A stretch of 64,000 bases of DNA. Origin: Hemerocallis citrina (Eukaryota > Streptophyta > Magnoliopsida > Asparagales > Asphodelaceae). This document shows positions 45,310 through 57,949 of the stretch, in pieces. Made by a program: the position numbers and the translations under genes. Positions within the stretch are counted from its first letter, which is position 1; the number at the start of each line of letters is the position of its first letter. The DNA lies in NCBI GenBank assembly GCA_017893485.1, contig CM030363.1, positions 112,711,073-112,775,072 on the forward strand. The letters run 5' to 3'. The notes below the pieces were generated by a model. The model made no database searches. It saw only the letters and a list, made by a program, of their open reading frames with translations, and was not told the origin of the DNA.

Positions 45310-48300
45310 GTGTGATTTTAGTCTTCTCTCTTCCAGCTCATGTGTTGTTTGATTCGGGTGCCACCCACTCTTTCATTTCTTCTCGCTTTTGTTGATCAGC
45401 ATGGTTTGGCTAGCGATGCTATGCCCGCAGCTTGCGACATCATCACAGGTGGAGGTGTCGTTGTCTACTCTAGGGTTTGCAAGCAGAGCTAGTTGCTGAT
45501 TGGTGGTGCGGTGGTCTCGGCTGATCTGATTGTGAATCCCAATTCCGGTTTCGATGTCATTCTGGGCATGGACTGGTTGGGTGTTTCCTGTGCCGTGATT
45601 GATTGTCGGGAGAAGAAGGTGACTTTCAGGCTCTCTGGTCAACCAGAGTTTGTTTTCCATGCGGGTGAGACACCGTCAGGGCGTGTGAAGAACTAGATGG
45701 ACCCCAAGGCTGTTTCTCTTATGTTGCTGGGTTCTGATGGGGTTGTTGCACCCTTAGTTGTGCGGGATTTTCTTGATGTGTTTCCCGAGGAATTGCTCGG
45801 TCTGCCGCCAGTCCGAAATGTGGAGTTTAGCATTGATGTTCAGCTCAGTACGGCCCATATTTCCAAGAGTCCGTATTGTATGGCGCCGGTTGAATTGACG
45901 GAACTAAAGGTGTAAGTTCAGGAGCTACTTGATAAGAGTTTTGTCAGACCTAGTGTTTCACCTTGGGGAGCCCCATTTTTGTTTGTCAGCAAGAAGGATG
46001 GAAGCCGCAGGCTTTGCATTGACTACAGAACGTTTAACAATGTTATTGTCAAGAATCGATATCCGTTGCCAAGGACTGACGATGTGTTTGACCAAATGGG
46101 AGGTGCGTCGTTGTTCTTGAAGTTGGATCTTCGTTCCAGGTATCGTCAAGTCAGAGTGAAGTCAGAGGATGTTCCGAAAATGGCTTTCCGAACGAGGTAT
46201 GGGCATTACGAGTTCTTGGTGATGCCATTCGGAGTGACTAATGCACCGGCTGTGTTCATGAGTTTGATGAACCGTGTGTTTTCGCCGTTCTTGGATCAAT
46301 TTGTCATGGTCTTCATTGATGACATATTGGTGTACTCGCGGAACAGGGCAGATCATGCTAAGCATCTGAAGGTGGTTTTGCAGACCTTGAGGGAGAACCA
46401 GTTGTATGGGAAGCTCGATAAGTGTGAGTTCTAGCTAGATCAGGTTGCTTTTCTTGGCCACATTATTTCGAGTGCTAGTGTTTCTATGGATCCGTCGAAG
46501 GTTTCTGTGGACAGGGATTGGCTTATTCCGAAGTCTGTTCATGAGGTGCAGAGTTTCCTTGGTTTGGCTGGTTACTACTGGAAGTTCATTCAGAATTTCT
46601 CCAAATCGCTGGACCTTTGACCACATTGACCAGGAAGGAGCAGAAGTTTGTCTAGGATGAAGCTTGTGATGAAGCTTTCGTCGAGTTGAAGCGTCGGTTG
46701 ATGTCAGCGCCTGTGCTGACTATACTTGACAGTTTGGGTGGTTTTGTGATCCATTGTGATGCTTCGAGAGAGGTCTGGGAGCTGTACAGATGCAACGAGG
46801 CAGGGTTATTGCTTATGCATTGAGGCAGTTGAGACCTCATGAGAAGAACTATCCTATGCATGCTCTGGAGCTTGCAGCTGTGGTTTTTGCCTTGAAGTTG
46901 TGGAGGCACTATTTGCTTGGGGATAGAGTTGAGATTTTCACAGATCACAAGTGCCTCAAGTATGTGTTCACGCAAAAGGAGTTGAACATGAGGCAGAGGA
47001 GATTACTGGAATTGATGGCAGACTTTGACATCAATTTGCAGTATCACCCGGGCAGAGTATATTCGGTGCCGGATGCTTTGAGTCGGAGGCCTGCCGCTAT
47101 GTTCCTTACTCAGCAGAAGGAGCTAGTGGAGGACATGAAGGGGCTAGAGTTGGAGGTTTTGCTTCCCGGATCAGATCGGCAACTTATGTTGTTGCAGTTG
47201 CAGTCTTCCTTGGTAGAGCAGATCAAGGCAGCTCAAGGGAGTGATAAGCAATTGCAGGAGTTTCGGAGTGAGGTAGAAGCAGGTTTGAGATCTGATTTGG
47301 TCGTCCATGCTGATGGGTCGCTTTGGTTTGGCTCTAGGTTGTGTGTACCTAGAGAAGAAGTCAGGCAGAAGCTACTCGAGGAAGCTCATCGGTCCCCGTA
47401 TTCTATTCATCCTGGTGGTACCAAGATGTATAGAGACATAAAACAACATTTTTGGTGGCATGGTATGAAGCGAGATGTGGCTTGATTCGTCGCCCAATGC
47501 CTAATCTGTCAACAGGTGAAGGCAGAGCATCAGAGGACCGTAGGACTTTTGCAACCCCTTCCTATCCTTGAATGTAAGTGGGAGAATATCACGATGGACT
47601 TTGTGATAGCTTTGTCGAGGAGTCCTAGAGTCATAATGCTATCTGGGTTATAGTGGAGCGGCTGACGAAGTGTGCTCACTTCATTCCTTTTCGTGTGGGT
47701 CAGTCCACGGAGAGTTTGGCCGAGCAGTACGTTCAGGAGGTTGTTCGTCTACATGGAGTTCCTGTCAGCATCGTATCGGATAGAGATACGAGATTCAGGT
47801 CTCAGTTCTGGGAGAGTTTGTAGAAGAGCTTGGGTACTACGTTGAGCTACAGTACAACGTTCCATCCTCAGATGGATGGGCAGTCAGAAAGGACAATTCA
47901 GACCCTAGAAGATATGTTGAGATCCTGCGTTCTTCAGTTTGGAGGTTCGTTGGAGGATCATCTTCACTTGACCGAGTTCTCTTATAATAACAGTTACCAG
48001 GTGAGTCTCAAGGCTGCTCCATTCAAAGCTTTTTATGGGCGCAAGTGTAGATCACCGGTCTGTTGGGATGATATCTACGAGAGGAAGCTTTTAGGTCCTG
48101 AGTTGATCACGAAGACAGTTGACGCCGTGGCTCAGATCCGCAAGGATTTGCAAGCCGCTCAGGATCGGCAGAAGAGGTGGGTTGATAGTCATCAGAGACC
48201 TCTAGAGTTTGAGGCAGGCGAGCATGTGTTCTTTAAGGTATCGCCTTGGAAAGGTGTTATCCGTTTCGGCAGTGGAGGCAAGTTGAGTCCTCGATTCATC

Positions 48301-48633
48301 GGTCCATTCGATATTGTGGAACGTGTGGGCAAGGTAGTTTACAGGCTCGCACTACCGCTAGCTTTAGCAGGTGTCCATGATGTATTCCATGTTTCTCAGC
48401 TCAGGAAATACATACGAGATGACAGTCATGTGGTTGACTACTCTGACTTGTCTATGAGGTCGGATTTGTCCTGTGAAATTCGACCCCTCTCTGTCTTAGA
48501 CCGTCGAGAGAAGGTGCTAAAGAATAGAGTCATCAAGTTGGTCCGAGTTTCTTGGGATCCTTGCTCGCTAGGGGAGTCTACTTGGGAGTTAGAGGAAGAG
48601 ATTTGGGAGAGGTTCCCACATTTTTTTGAGTAG
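45310..48633 (+). pseudogene. pol of Tekay element V (PR-RT-RNH-INT-chromodomain)
   Basis: Order: protease with FDSGATHSFIS (45,350), ILGMDWLGVS (45,560), reverse transcriptase 45,960-46,430 with [20 protein letters not shown] and [10 protein letters not shown], RNase H 46,740-47,090 with [13 protein letters not shown] and PDALSRRP, and integrase with a zinc region (H-x7-H near 47,390, CLIC 47,502), VSDRDTRF near 47,775 and the HPQMDGQSERT motif near 47,870. Finally a chromodomain at 48,480-48,630 ends STWELEEEIWERFPHFF, which places it in Tekay/Del. Breaks: frameshift near 45,393, stops at 45,913, 46,432 (TAG for Trp in CEF-W-LD), 47,483 and 47,821, frame changes near 46,615 and 47,640. Confidence 0.9.
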
Positions 48634-48699
48634 TGCTTGTTTTGCTTTGTTTTGTTTTGTTTTGTTTGTTTCTTGGTTTACCCTAAGCACCGCTTGTAT

Positions 48700-48741
48700 G
48701 AATTTTGAGGACGAAATTCTTCTTGTAAGGTGGGTGGGATT
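48700..48741 (+). other. Polypurine tract region of V
   Basis: TTTTGAGGACGAAATTCTTC...AAGGTGGGTGGGATT immediately upstream of the 3' LTR; the standard Tekay pre-LTR context. Confidence 0.8.
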
Positions 48742-51050
48742 TGTAAGCCCTATTTTTGGTTTTTTTTGTATTTTGTTTTCTTTTGATTATTGTATTTGGA
48801 TCCATTTGTTATAATGTATTTTGTCTTTTCTGGGTTCTTTTGTTCTCTCTTGATCGATCTGTGTTCTTTGGTTGGATTCTGTTCGCTTTGCGAATTTCTC
48901 TCTTCCTATTTTAAGTCTGATTTGTTCTTCTTTATGTTCGTCTCATCTCATTGCATTCATTTTTCTCTTTTTGGAGCCAAAACCGATACCCAGAACCCAC
49001 ATAATCTCAACCCAAAACCCTAATTCCTGATTTCCTATATATACCGTATTAAAATAACCCTAATTCTATTCTACTCTCTCTCACCGCCGTTTTCTCTCTC
49101 CCTAATCCCATATCTCTGCTCCTTCTTTGTTTTCGTTGCACCCTAAACCCAACCAAAACCCTTCATCTCCGTGGCCATCTCCGATCACCTTCCACCTCCG
49201 TCACCACCATCATCGTCTCCATCCCCTTGCCCTCATCACCATCATGTTCCCCCGTCGTCATCCCCGTTCTCCTCGTTGAACCCAATCCCCCGTGGTTTTC
49301 CCGTCGCCTTAACCCATCGCCGTCGCCCTAACCCATCTCTGTGCACACCACCATTGTCACTGCCGTCCCTTTTCGCTCCACCGAAGGCCCTAGCATCGCC
49401 GTTCAAGCCTCGATCGCCGCTGTCGTTGCTTTCTGTTTCCAACCGAAAATAGAGCTCGCTTCGTCGAGGCTGCCATCGCTTCCCGACCGTTGTGCCGACG
49501 TCGCTCCGCCCCAACCGCAGTCGCCGTGTTCTCTCTCTCTCTCTCTCTCTCTCTCCCCTTGCCGAGGTTGAAGAAGGAGACCCATTGGTTGATTTAGGTG
49601 TCCCGTGTTTTGGCACATCAGATCCAAGTTTGCTATCCCGTGTTCTGTCCAGATCCGGTGTGGGGATTTTTGGCTGAGTTGCTGTTGTTTCGTTTGCTGT
49701 TGGTTTCTTTGCATATATTTAGCACGTGTATTTTGGGATTTTCGCCTGGTATTCTGATCCCGTTATTCTTATTATTTGAGTCAGCAAAATAACAGGCAAG
49801 TCTCTTCTTGAACTATCATTTTATTATGTTCAAGTTTATCTGATCTCCTGCAAGTAGATCCCGTCCATTTCATTATCATACTGCTTTAACAATTCCGTTA
49901 AGTTTATCGAGGGTTTACACGAGCTAACCCGGCATACTCTTAACATCGTGCTATATCTTTGATCTAAAACCTAGTCCCCTTTGTTTCATGCATATGCACA
50001 TTTAAATAACTAGATTCATGCATAGGACGACTTGATAAGTTGGACATGTTAAATTATATGTGCTAGATTGAAGTTGATCGATGAATTGATACCATGCCTG
50101 TGATAATTGTATCTTAAACCTTAGAAATTTGTATGTTAACACCTAGGATCACTTTGATTGCCAATTTGTATGAAATATATGATGTATGATTTAATTATTG
50201 CCTATTTATGTTAAGACAATTTTCTGAAATGTTAGTTGTTTACTTTGAATCAAGTTTTCACCCATGATAAATGTCATAATTTGAATTTCCTTTACAACAT
50301 GAACTTTTAGCCTCTGATGTCTAGTTTAACATCCTTTTGACGGATCTAAGTTCCGATGTGTAATTTTCTAGATATCAACATTTTAGTACAGCCATGTTAG
50401 AAATTTCCGGTTTACAATTGCATGCGTATCCTGCTGTTCTATATTTTATTTGACCCTGTTAACAGTAAAAGAAAAATCTGAAATAAATTAGGGTGGACCT
50501 AGACATGTATAGTACTTCCCTGAATTTTTATAGATTTTATTAATTTGTTCTCTGACCTGAAGTAATTAGTTGAACACAACTTATTGCATGCTGCCTAAAC
50601 ATAAAACCTGAATAGAATAGAGTTTTCACCCTAGTTCCTGTACCCTTTATATGCCTTAATTATATTCACTGGAACCGTATGGAAGTATACTTTCTAGAAC
50701 TTCCGGCGGATTCAGATTTGCTATTTTGTAGTGGCTGTAATCTGTATTTTAGTACAGCAAGGTCATGCTGTCCTGATTATGTAAATTGTGCTTATTTGAT
50801 GCGTTTGCCTTATGCTTTGTCTGTAGCGCATAGAATTAGTCACACTCAGTATGTTTTTACATTGACACCCTCTTGCATGCTCACATAGGATGAAAATAAA
50901 CTATTAACAAGATGGGGTATTATGGATAGACTTGGAAGTGAACGATCGGGAAATGTACTCGGTAAGGCCTTCTCGCTCGCACGAATACTTGACATAGAAG
51001 GAGGCGCATTGATTGCAGTGATTAATTGTTAATTCTTGCATATAAATTAT
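48742..51050 (+). repeat. 3' LTR of V, truncated at its end
   Basis: Starts TGTAAGCCCTATTTTTGG. TATA box at about 49,036, C-rich leader, a CT microsatellite at 49,530-49,556, the AATAACAGGCAAG tail shared with the 5' LTR, then a further 1.25 kb of AT-rich U5-like sequence related to the solo LTR at 20,650-21,950. It is cut at 51,050 by a minus-strand LTR. The ORFs reading Pro/Ser/His-rich text here are chance. Confidence 0.8.
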
Positions 51051-52495
51051 TGTAGCGCCCCAAATCCCCATACTGGAACCTGAGACCCTGCTCCAGGAAT
51101 CGAACTTCAAAATAGCCACAATCACAGAAAGTACAGAAAAATTTAAAACTTTTATTCCATATGAATGTTACATTTACAAGTGTTACAATGTCCAAATGAA
51201 AATTACAAGATTTACAACAATATAATAGCACTTGCATATGTCCCTTGGATCCTTGGACCAACTCGAGCTCTGTAGTACCTGTAGATCGGCTCCGGATACC
51301 TATAAGGTGGGGAACGTCAGTACTTCGACTGACGCAAAGCTGATGATAACAGCGATCCTCTAAAATTCAATCACAACCATAATTTATGCAAAAAAGAAAA
51401 GTGATGTGCCAAAACAAGGGTTTAATGGATTCGGATTCTAGTGCAGTGGTATGACATGACCCTATGACTAGATGCAGCAAATCACATGCTTGACTCTAAT
51501 GCAAGCAAGACTTTGGAGCACGAATACATCCCATACTACATACGCCCTCCAAATCTAGCAGTCTTTCTCCATAATTCAGGGATTCGAACCCTCGCCATGC
51601 ATCCTACTCTTGTACTCAATCAGTTCTCAATAGATTGTCCGTTGCCTAAGGAGGTTGCAGCTGGTCGGTCTAGTTCCGTCACTGCAGTGCCTAAGTGGTG
51701 GTCGTGTTTGCCACTTGGTACCCGCGCACGGACCTCTTCAGAAAGCCGCTTTGAATCTGGTCGCAAGACTGTGTGATTCCTGTGTCCAACCCTAACCCGG
51801 GCAATGGACTGACGCATGCGTGTTCACCCCTAATCCGGGCTATGAACTTATATATACCAAAAACAACAAAATCCACGTGCATAGGAACGTGATGGCCTCA
51901 GGGGTTGTTACCGCTGATTTCGGTGTGGGGGTAAACAGATAGAATTTGTGAGTTCGAGAAAACCTGAACAGCAGATCCAAACCTTCCAATTCCCGCCGCA
52001 ACCTGCAAGGAAGTGCGAAACACCGGGGTTGATTCCGGCGACGCACCCTCCGACGCTCTTGTCAGTAACCAGTGGTGATTAAAGAAAGAGCTTAAGGTGG
52101 CAAAAGAGTGATTACCTGGTCACAGTGGCAGAGGGGAGGTATTTATAGTCGCCAGGGGAGTGATTAGAGGCTTGATTCCCTGTGTAACTGCTAGGAGAAA
52201 AATCCTCACAGTCTGTTTAGGAAACTAACCCCTGATTCCCGGTGAGAGTAAATCAGGCCTGTTGATTTGGTCAAATCAGTGACCCTGATTTGTCTCTTTG
52301 TAGGTCTGGGTTTGCCTCGGGTCGGGACCCGTACCCAGTCGGAGTGAATCTGTTTGTGGGCTGTTGGATCCGTGAGAAGGAGACCCAATACCCGCTCTGG
52401 ATCCATTTGTATGTGAAATTACCGTTTTACCCCCGAGCTTCAAGATTCGCGCCCAATCTGGACGGTTCCGATTTAACCCCATTTTAGCCATATCA
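51051..52495 (-). repeat. Minus-strand gypsy LTR, 1.45 kb
   Basis: On minus TGATATGGCTAAAATGGGG...GGGGCGCTACA. Same family as the Y LTR at 41,803. A TATA box TATAAATA lies on minus at 52,140-52,147, and the hairpin motif ACGTCAGT...ACTGACGC at 51,314-51,335. Left neighbour is the broken V LTR (no PBS). The right neighbour begins with a purine-rich minus strand (AGGAGTGGGGGGCTCG), which could be a remnant PPT or the start of the T LTR. Confidence 0.7.
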
Positions 52496-52929
52496 CGAGC
52501 CCCCCACTCCTAAAGACTGAGTGTGATCAGCCTTTGAGGAGTAGTTTAACTGTTTTGGTGGCTAGTGGAGTTGTATCGGAGTCCAAAATGGAGGAGTTTG
52601 AATCTTGAAGGGGGTAGTGAGGTAATTTTTGATGCCATGTGCTGTTCTCTAGTCATATTGGGTATTTGACGGCCTTTCATTTAATTCTTCGGATTATTTA
52701 TTTAATTTTGCAACGTGCCTACTAATCGTTCGGGGGCCTTAACAGTACATCCCAGGCAATAATTGTTCGTTCAGAGGCTCAAAAATGTGCCCCCGAGTTT
52801 TTAATTATTTTCTAGGATTTTTAGTTAATTTTCCCGAATTTTTAGTAATTTTTTTCGCAATTTTTAAATAAATAAAACGATTTAAATAAACAAAAAACTA
52901 TTTTAAATACCGATTTATGACGTGGCTTG

Positions 52930-53530
52930 ATCTGAGCCGTAGATCATGGACGAGCACGAATTTTTGAGAGATCCATCGGCTATTATCGCTCGGAAGCTTT
53001 TTTCTCCGTTTGCGGGCTCGGAAAGGCACTTGCTCGGCCGCCGACCGGAGGGGTAGCGGCTCGACAGGCCGAGCGACGTGGCGCAATCTGAGCCGTCAGA
53101 TGATGGTGTGAATCCCAAGAAAACGCTATCTTGTATTTTAGCCCACGTGGCGCAATCTGGGCCGTTCATCATTAGAAGTTCGAATATCTGAGAGATCCAA
53201 CGGTCGCAGTGGCTCGGTGTCTTTTTTCTCCGTTTACAGGCTCGGAAAGGCACTTGCTCGGCAGCCGACCGAAGGCATGGGGTCTCGGAAATCCGAACGA
53301 CGTGGCGCAATCTGAGCCATTGGTTGACGACGCGCATCTCGAGACGGGCACATTTCTCAAGAAAACACTATCTTGTCGTTTGGTGTCCTCGGCGAGATCT
53401 GGGCCGTCTGATTGAGATCCGACGCGAAAGTTAAGGAGAAAGTGAGTTTTCTCCGTTTACAGGCTCGGAAAGGCACTTGCTCTGCAGCCGACCGAAGACA
53501 TGGGATCTCGGCAATCCGAGCGACGTGAAA
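52930..53530 (+). repeat. ~223-bp U3 module of T, about 3 tandem copies
   Basis: The block CTCCGTTTACAGGCTCGG...GCAGCCGACCGAAG recurs at 53,004, 53,228 and 53,451. The copies also share 'aagaaaacactatcttgt' and 'tggcgcaatctgagccgt'. The reverse complement of this module forms the arrays at 57,950-58,370 and 62,797-63,815. Confidence 0.85.
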
Positions 53531-53713
53531 GGGCGCTCCGAGATATAATGGGGGAATGGACCTCGGTACGGCCCAATTTCCAAGGGTATTAATGGCGTTC
53601 CCGGATTCATGCGGCGTTCCATTTTCCCAGGGTCATTAATGACGACGCCCTTCAATTAATGCATGGCGTTCCAACTTCCGAGGGTTATAATGACTTGCTC
53701 TTGGAAGGTAGGC

Positions 53714-53719
53714 TATAAG
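53714..53719 (+). promoter_or_regulatory. TATA box of T LTR
   Basis: TATAAG in GTAGGCTATAAGTACTTCATT, about 180 bases after the last U3 module; a likely transcription start is near 53,745. Confidence 0.55.
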
Positions 53720-54001
53720 TACTTCATTCCCCTTGTCATTTCAATCGCAATAATGTAGAGTTTCAGACCTCGGAAGTATTTGTCTTGGGTAACTTCTCCT
53801 TCGAGGTTCGAATTGGTGGTCGCTCTTTTGCCTTATTCTTCTCCCGTTCCTGACGGCCCCAAAGCGGATGTCAGGGTCAGGGGAGAATAAGGCAGTAGTG
53901 GTGACGACTGTAGTCCGGACCCGAGGGATGAGTTACTTCGGAAGGACAGGGTGGTCGTTCTTCCACCATGATCTCCCCCGACCCTAAAATTCCTCATCAG
54001 T

Positions 54002-57000
54002 AAGTTCTTGCGGACCGCACTGTGCTCTGACCTGATTAAATGCATCCGGGATAACCGCGACCTGTTTGCTTGGTCGGCCGCGGATATGCCCGGCATTTCC
54101 GAGAAGTTGCTAGTCCACCGCCTAAGTGTCGAGCCGGGGTGCAAACCGGTTCAGCAGAAGAGACGAAAATTCGCTCCCGAGCGACAGCAGGCCATCAAGG
54201 AGGAGGTGGATAAACTTTTGAAGGCTAAGTTCATACAGGAGGTAAACTACCCCGAGTGGCTCTCCAATGTTGTAATGGTCAAGAAGTCCAACGACTCTTG
54301 GAGAATATGCATCGACTTCACCGACCTGAATAAGGCGTGTCCGAAGGACCCATTCCCTCTTCCGAACATCGACACCCTCATTGACGCCACCTCGGGCCAT
54401 GAGCTCCTCAGCTTCATGGACGCCTTCTCCGGCTATAATCAAATCCGGATGTTCCCTCCGGACATTCCGAAGACCTCCTTCATCACCGATCAGGGCCTCT
54501 ACTGCTACCGGGTCATGCCATTCGGGTTGAAAAACGCAGGCGCCACTTACCAGCGCCTCGTCAACAAGGTCTTCCAGAGCCAGATAGGTCGGAACATGGA
54601 GGTGTACATTGACGACATGCTCGTCAAGAGCATCCGAGGCACTGACCACGTGGCCGACCTCCAGGAGGTATTCGGCGTGTTGAGGAGGCACAACATGCGG
54701 CTGAACCCGAACAAGTGTGCGTTCGGGGTCTCTTCGGGAAAATTCCTCGGCTTCATGGTGAGCCAACGAGGGATCGAAGCCAATCCCGAGAAGATCAAGG
54801 CCATATTGGACATGGCCCCGCCCCGAAACGTCAAGGAGGTGCAAAAGCTAACGGGTCGGCTCGCCCCTATCGGCCGGTTCCTCTCGAAGTCTGGGGAAAA
54901 ATGCCTCCCCTTCTTCAAAGCACTCAGGGGGGCTAAGGGTTTTGAATGGGGCCAACCACAACAGGAATCGTTCGACCAACTGAAGGCCTACTTGGTGAAC
55001 CCCCCTCTGCTCAGCAAACCGGTCCTGGGCGAGACTTTCATCATCTACTTGGCTGCTTCCGAGCAGACCCTAAGTGCTGTCTTGGTGAGAGAGGAGGACC
55101 GGGCCCAAAGGCCCATCTACTACGTGAGCAAGGTGCTTCGGGATGCCGAGCTCCGCTATCCGAAGATAGAGAAGATGGCCTACGCCCTGGTCATGGCAGC
55201 GAGGAAGCTTCGGCCGTACTTTCAATCCCACTCGGTCGTTGTCCTCACCGACCAACCCCTAAAGCAGATCCTCCACAAGCCTGAGACCTCGGGCCGGCTA
55301 ATGAAGTGGTCCATAGAGCTGAGTCAGCATGACATCTCTTACCAGCCTCGGACGGCAATTAAAGCACAGGCCCTCGCCGACTTCATCATAGAGTCCACTA
55401 TCCCTGAAGTCAGCCACATCCTGAATGGACCCCCCATTTGGACAGTCTTCGTGGACGGCTCCTCCTGTAACGAAGGAAGCGGTGCCAGTATCATCCTGAA
55501 CGGCCCTGACGACTTCGTCCTCCAGTACGCGATCCGCATGAACTTCAAGGCCTCGAACAATGAGGCGGAGTACGAGGCACTCATCGCTGGTCTCGGACTT
55601 GCACGAAGTGCTGGGGCGCGGCGCCTCCGAATCCACAGCGATTCCCAGCTTATCGTGAACCAAGTCTTGGGCGAGTACGAGGCCCGAGATGAGCGGATGG
55701 CGAAGTACCTCGCTAAGGTCCGGGCCCTCATGAGCCGGTTCGAAGAGGCGCTCATTCAACGAGTCCCTCGTGAGGAGAATTCGCAGGCCGATGCCCTCTC
55801 CAAGTTGGCCTCATCCTCCCTACAAGGTCTTGAACAGACCGTTCTGATCGAGGTCCTTTGTAAGCCGAGCATAGAAGACGAGACACCCGGCTCGGCAGAA
55901 TCGTTGCCGGTCATGTTACAGGATAATTGGATGAAGCCGTTGGTGGAGTTCTTAAGGGACGGGCTCCTGCCCGAAGACCCCAAAGAAGCGCGCCGGGTCA
56001 GAACCCGGGCCGAGCGGTATGTCTTGATCGAGGGTATCTTAAGGTGCCTCTCTCCAGAGCAGGCCGATTATGCCCTACAAGAGCTCTATGAAGGCATCGG
56101 CAGGGCACATTCAGGATCCAGGTCCTTGGCCCGAAAAGCTTTGAATTATGGATACTTCTGGCCGACCCTCCTTCAAGACGCCGAGCGACACGTTCGGCAA
56201 TGTAGCTCTTGTCAAAGACACTCCAGCATCCGTCGCCTCCCTCAAGCCAACCTCGCCTCCCTATCAAGTCCTATCCCCTTCGCAATGTGGGGGATGGATT
56301 TACTAGGGCCTTTCCCTCCGGCTCCGGGTCAGTTCAAGTTCTTGGTCGTAGCCATCGACTACTTCTCGAAGTGGGTCGAGGCCGAACCCCTCGCCACTAT
56401 AACCGAGAACAAGGTGGTACAATTCTTCTGGAAGAACATCATCTGCAGATTCGGCGTTCCCCGTGTCCTCGTGATGAACAACGGAACTCAGTTCACTGGC
56501 GCAGCGTTCCGAGCTCTGTGCGACGACCTTGCCATCCAGTAGCGCTTCTCGTCCGTCTCCCACCCTCAGTCGAACGGACAGGCAGAAAATGCTAATCGGC
56601 AGATCCTCGCAGGCATCAAGAAAAGGCTGGACAAAAGTTCCAAAGGCCTATGGGTCGACCAACTCCCCAACGTCCTATGGAACTACCGCACAAACAAGTG
56701 GACCCCCACAGTCGAGTCCCCATTCAACCTCACCTATGGGTCCGAGGCCGTGATACCCCTCGAGGTCGGGATACCTTCCCCTCGGCTTTCAGCCTACGAC
56801 GAGGAACAGAATGCCAGGGACCTCAGGGCGGACTTGGATCTGATAGATGAGCTGAGGGAAAGAGCATCGATTCGGCAACAGAATTACCGAAGAAGGGTCG
56901 AGTTGGCATACAACAAGAAGGTCCGACCCACCAACCTTAAGCAAGGGGATTTAGTCTTGAGAAAACTGGCCATATCCTTCCCCAGTCAGAAGAGCAAGCT

Positions 57001-57151
57001 GGCTCCGAATTGGGAAGGGCCGTACAGGATTACGAGGGTAGTTCGGCCCGGAGCATATCGTCTGGAAGATCTAGAGGGCAGAGAGATTCCGAGGACCTGG
57101 AATGCCGACCATCTCCTAAAATACCAAGAAAGCGCCCCGGCGCCACTCTAA
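54002..57151 (+). pseudogene. pol of Tat-lineage element T (RT-RNH-aRNH-INT)
   Basis: About 1,050 codons, open except for one TAG at 56,540. Order: a pre-RT motif LFAWSAADMPGI (54,060), RT with ICIDFTDLNKACPKDPFPLP, VMPFGLKNAGATYQ and VYIDDMLVKS (54,605), a degenerate gypsy RNase H (IIYLAASEQTLSAVLV to ALADFI, 55,040-55,390), then a second, archaeal-type RNase H (WTVFVDGSSCNEGSG, NNEAEYEAL, IHSDSQLI, ADALSKLAS; 55,440-55,810), the hallmark of Tat elements. Integrase has HHCC-like CSSCQRH, GMDLLGPFPP, and HPQSNGQAEN after the stop. The second catalytic Asp reads Asn (VMNNGTQF instead of DNGTQF). The stop is where relatives have CAG. No ATG fits; the gene begins mid-way after the LTR, lacking gag and protease. 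Confidence 0.9.
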
Positions 57152-57241
57152 GTATCATAGGATATCGAGCTATTCCTCTCCTCTAATTTGTAATCTATTT
57201 TCATGAGCTGTAACATGTAAAACGGTTCACCGTCGATTATC

Positions 57242-57247
57242 AATAAA
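57242..57247 (+). terminator. Poly(A) signal after T pol
   Basis: AATAAA (tcAATAAAgaatgc) about 90 bases after the pol stop and 6.7 kb before the expected 3' LTR. Confidence 0.4.
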
Positions 57248-57321
57248 GAATGCTCTTTCATGCTTACAAATTTGTTTCCATATCTCCTCCCCTATTCATT
57301 GGTTTTTGTTATTTTTCAACC

Positions 57322-57765
57322 AATGGTTCGGAGTCCATGTCCGGTCCGACTTTACCTCCACGGCTCGTCCCCGGACGAGCCAGAGGTAGATCGCCGTTCG
57401 GAACTGCTCCCACAACCGTTGAACTACACCGATGGTTCAGAGTCCAACACTCGGCTCGACTTTACCTCCTCGGCTCGCCCTTGGACGAGCCAGAGGTAGA
57501 TCGCCATTTGGAACTGCTCCCACAACCGTTGAACTACACCGATGGTTCGGAGTCCAACACTCGGCTCGACTTTACCTTCCTCGGCTCGTCCCCTGGACGA
57601 GCGAGAGGTAGATCGCCGTTCGGAACTGCTCCCACAACCGTTGAACTACGCCGATGGTTCGGAGTCCAACACTCGGCTCGACTTTACCTCCTCGGCTTGT
57701 CCCTAGACGAGCCAGAGGTAGATCGCCGTTTGGAACTGCTCCCACAACCGTTGAACTATACCAAT
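57322..57765 (+). repeat. 110-bp tandem repeat, 4 copies, each with a hairpin
   Basis: The 'atggttcggagtcca' motif recurs at 57,322, 57,431, 57,541, 57,653 and 57,763 (period 109-112). Each unit carries a near-perfect inverted repeat GGCTCGTCC...GGACGAGCC with a 1-4 base loop. It reads as an open frame by chance. It lies in the 3' untranslated part of T. Confidence 0.9.
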
Positions 57766-57949
57766 GGTTCCGGAGTTCAACACTTGGTTGCTACCGCCCA
57801 AGCTTGCTTCGCGGCAGACTAGGAGTGGACCACCATTCGGAATCGCTCCCACAACCATCGAACGCGCGCCATGACCGACGGGTCCCACAGAGGAAAAGAG
57901 CCCGGCTCACCCCTCAGCTTTGCAAGAAGAGGGAGACCGAAGCACTGTT

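Larger units (their letters stand above)
52496..54000 (+). repeat. Probable 5' LTR of Tat element T
   Basis: Non-coding, with a U3-like tandem array (52,930-53,530), a TATA box at 53,714 and a leader after it. It may begin CGAGCCCCCCA at 52,496; a matching TGAGCCCCCCA appears at 63,976, where a 3' LTR would start. It ends near CTCATCA at 53,999 and runs straight into pol, so the PBS, gag and protease are gone. Boundaries are inferred; the second LTR is outside the window. Confidence 0.55.

Noticed and set aside
54122..55983. Long minus-strand ORFs opposite T pol (up to 240 codons)
   Set aside because: They shadow a well-supported pol on the plus strand in GC-rich sequence and match no family; the genuine antisense gene lies at 58.5-62.5 kb.
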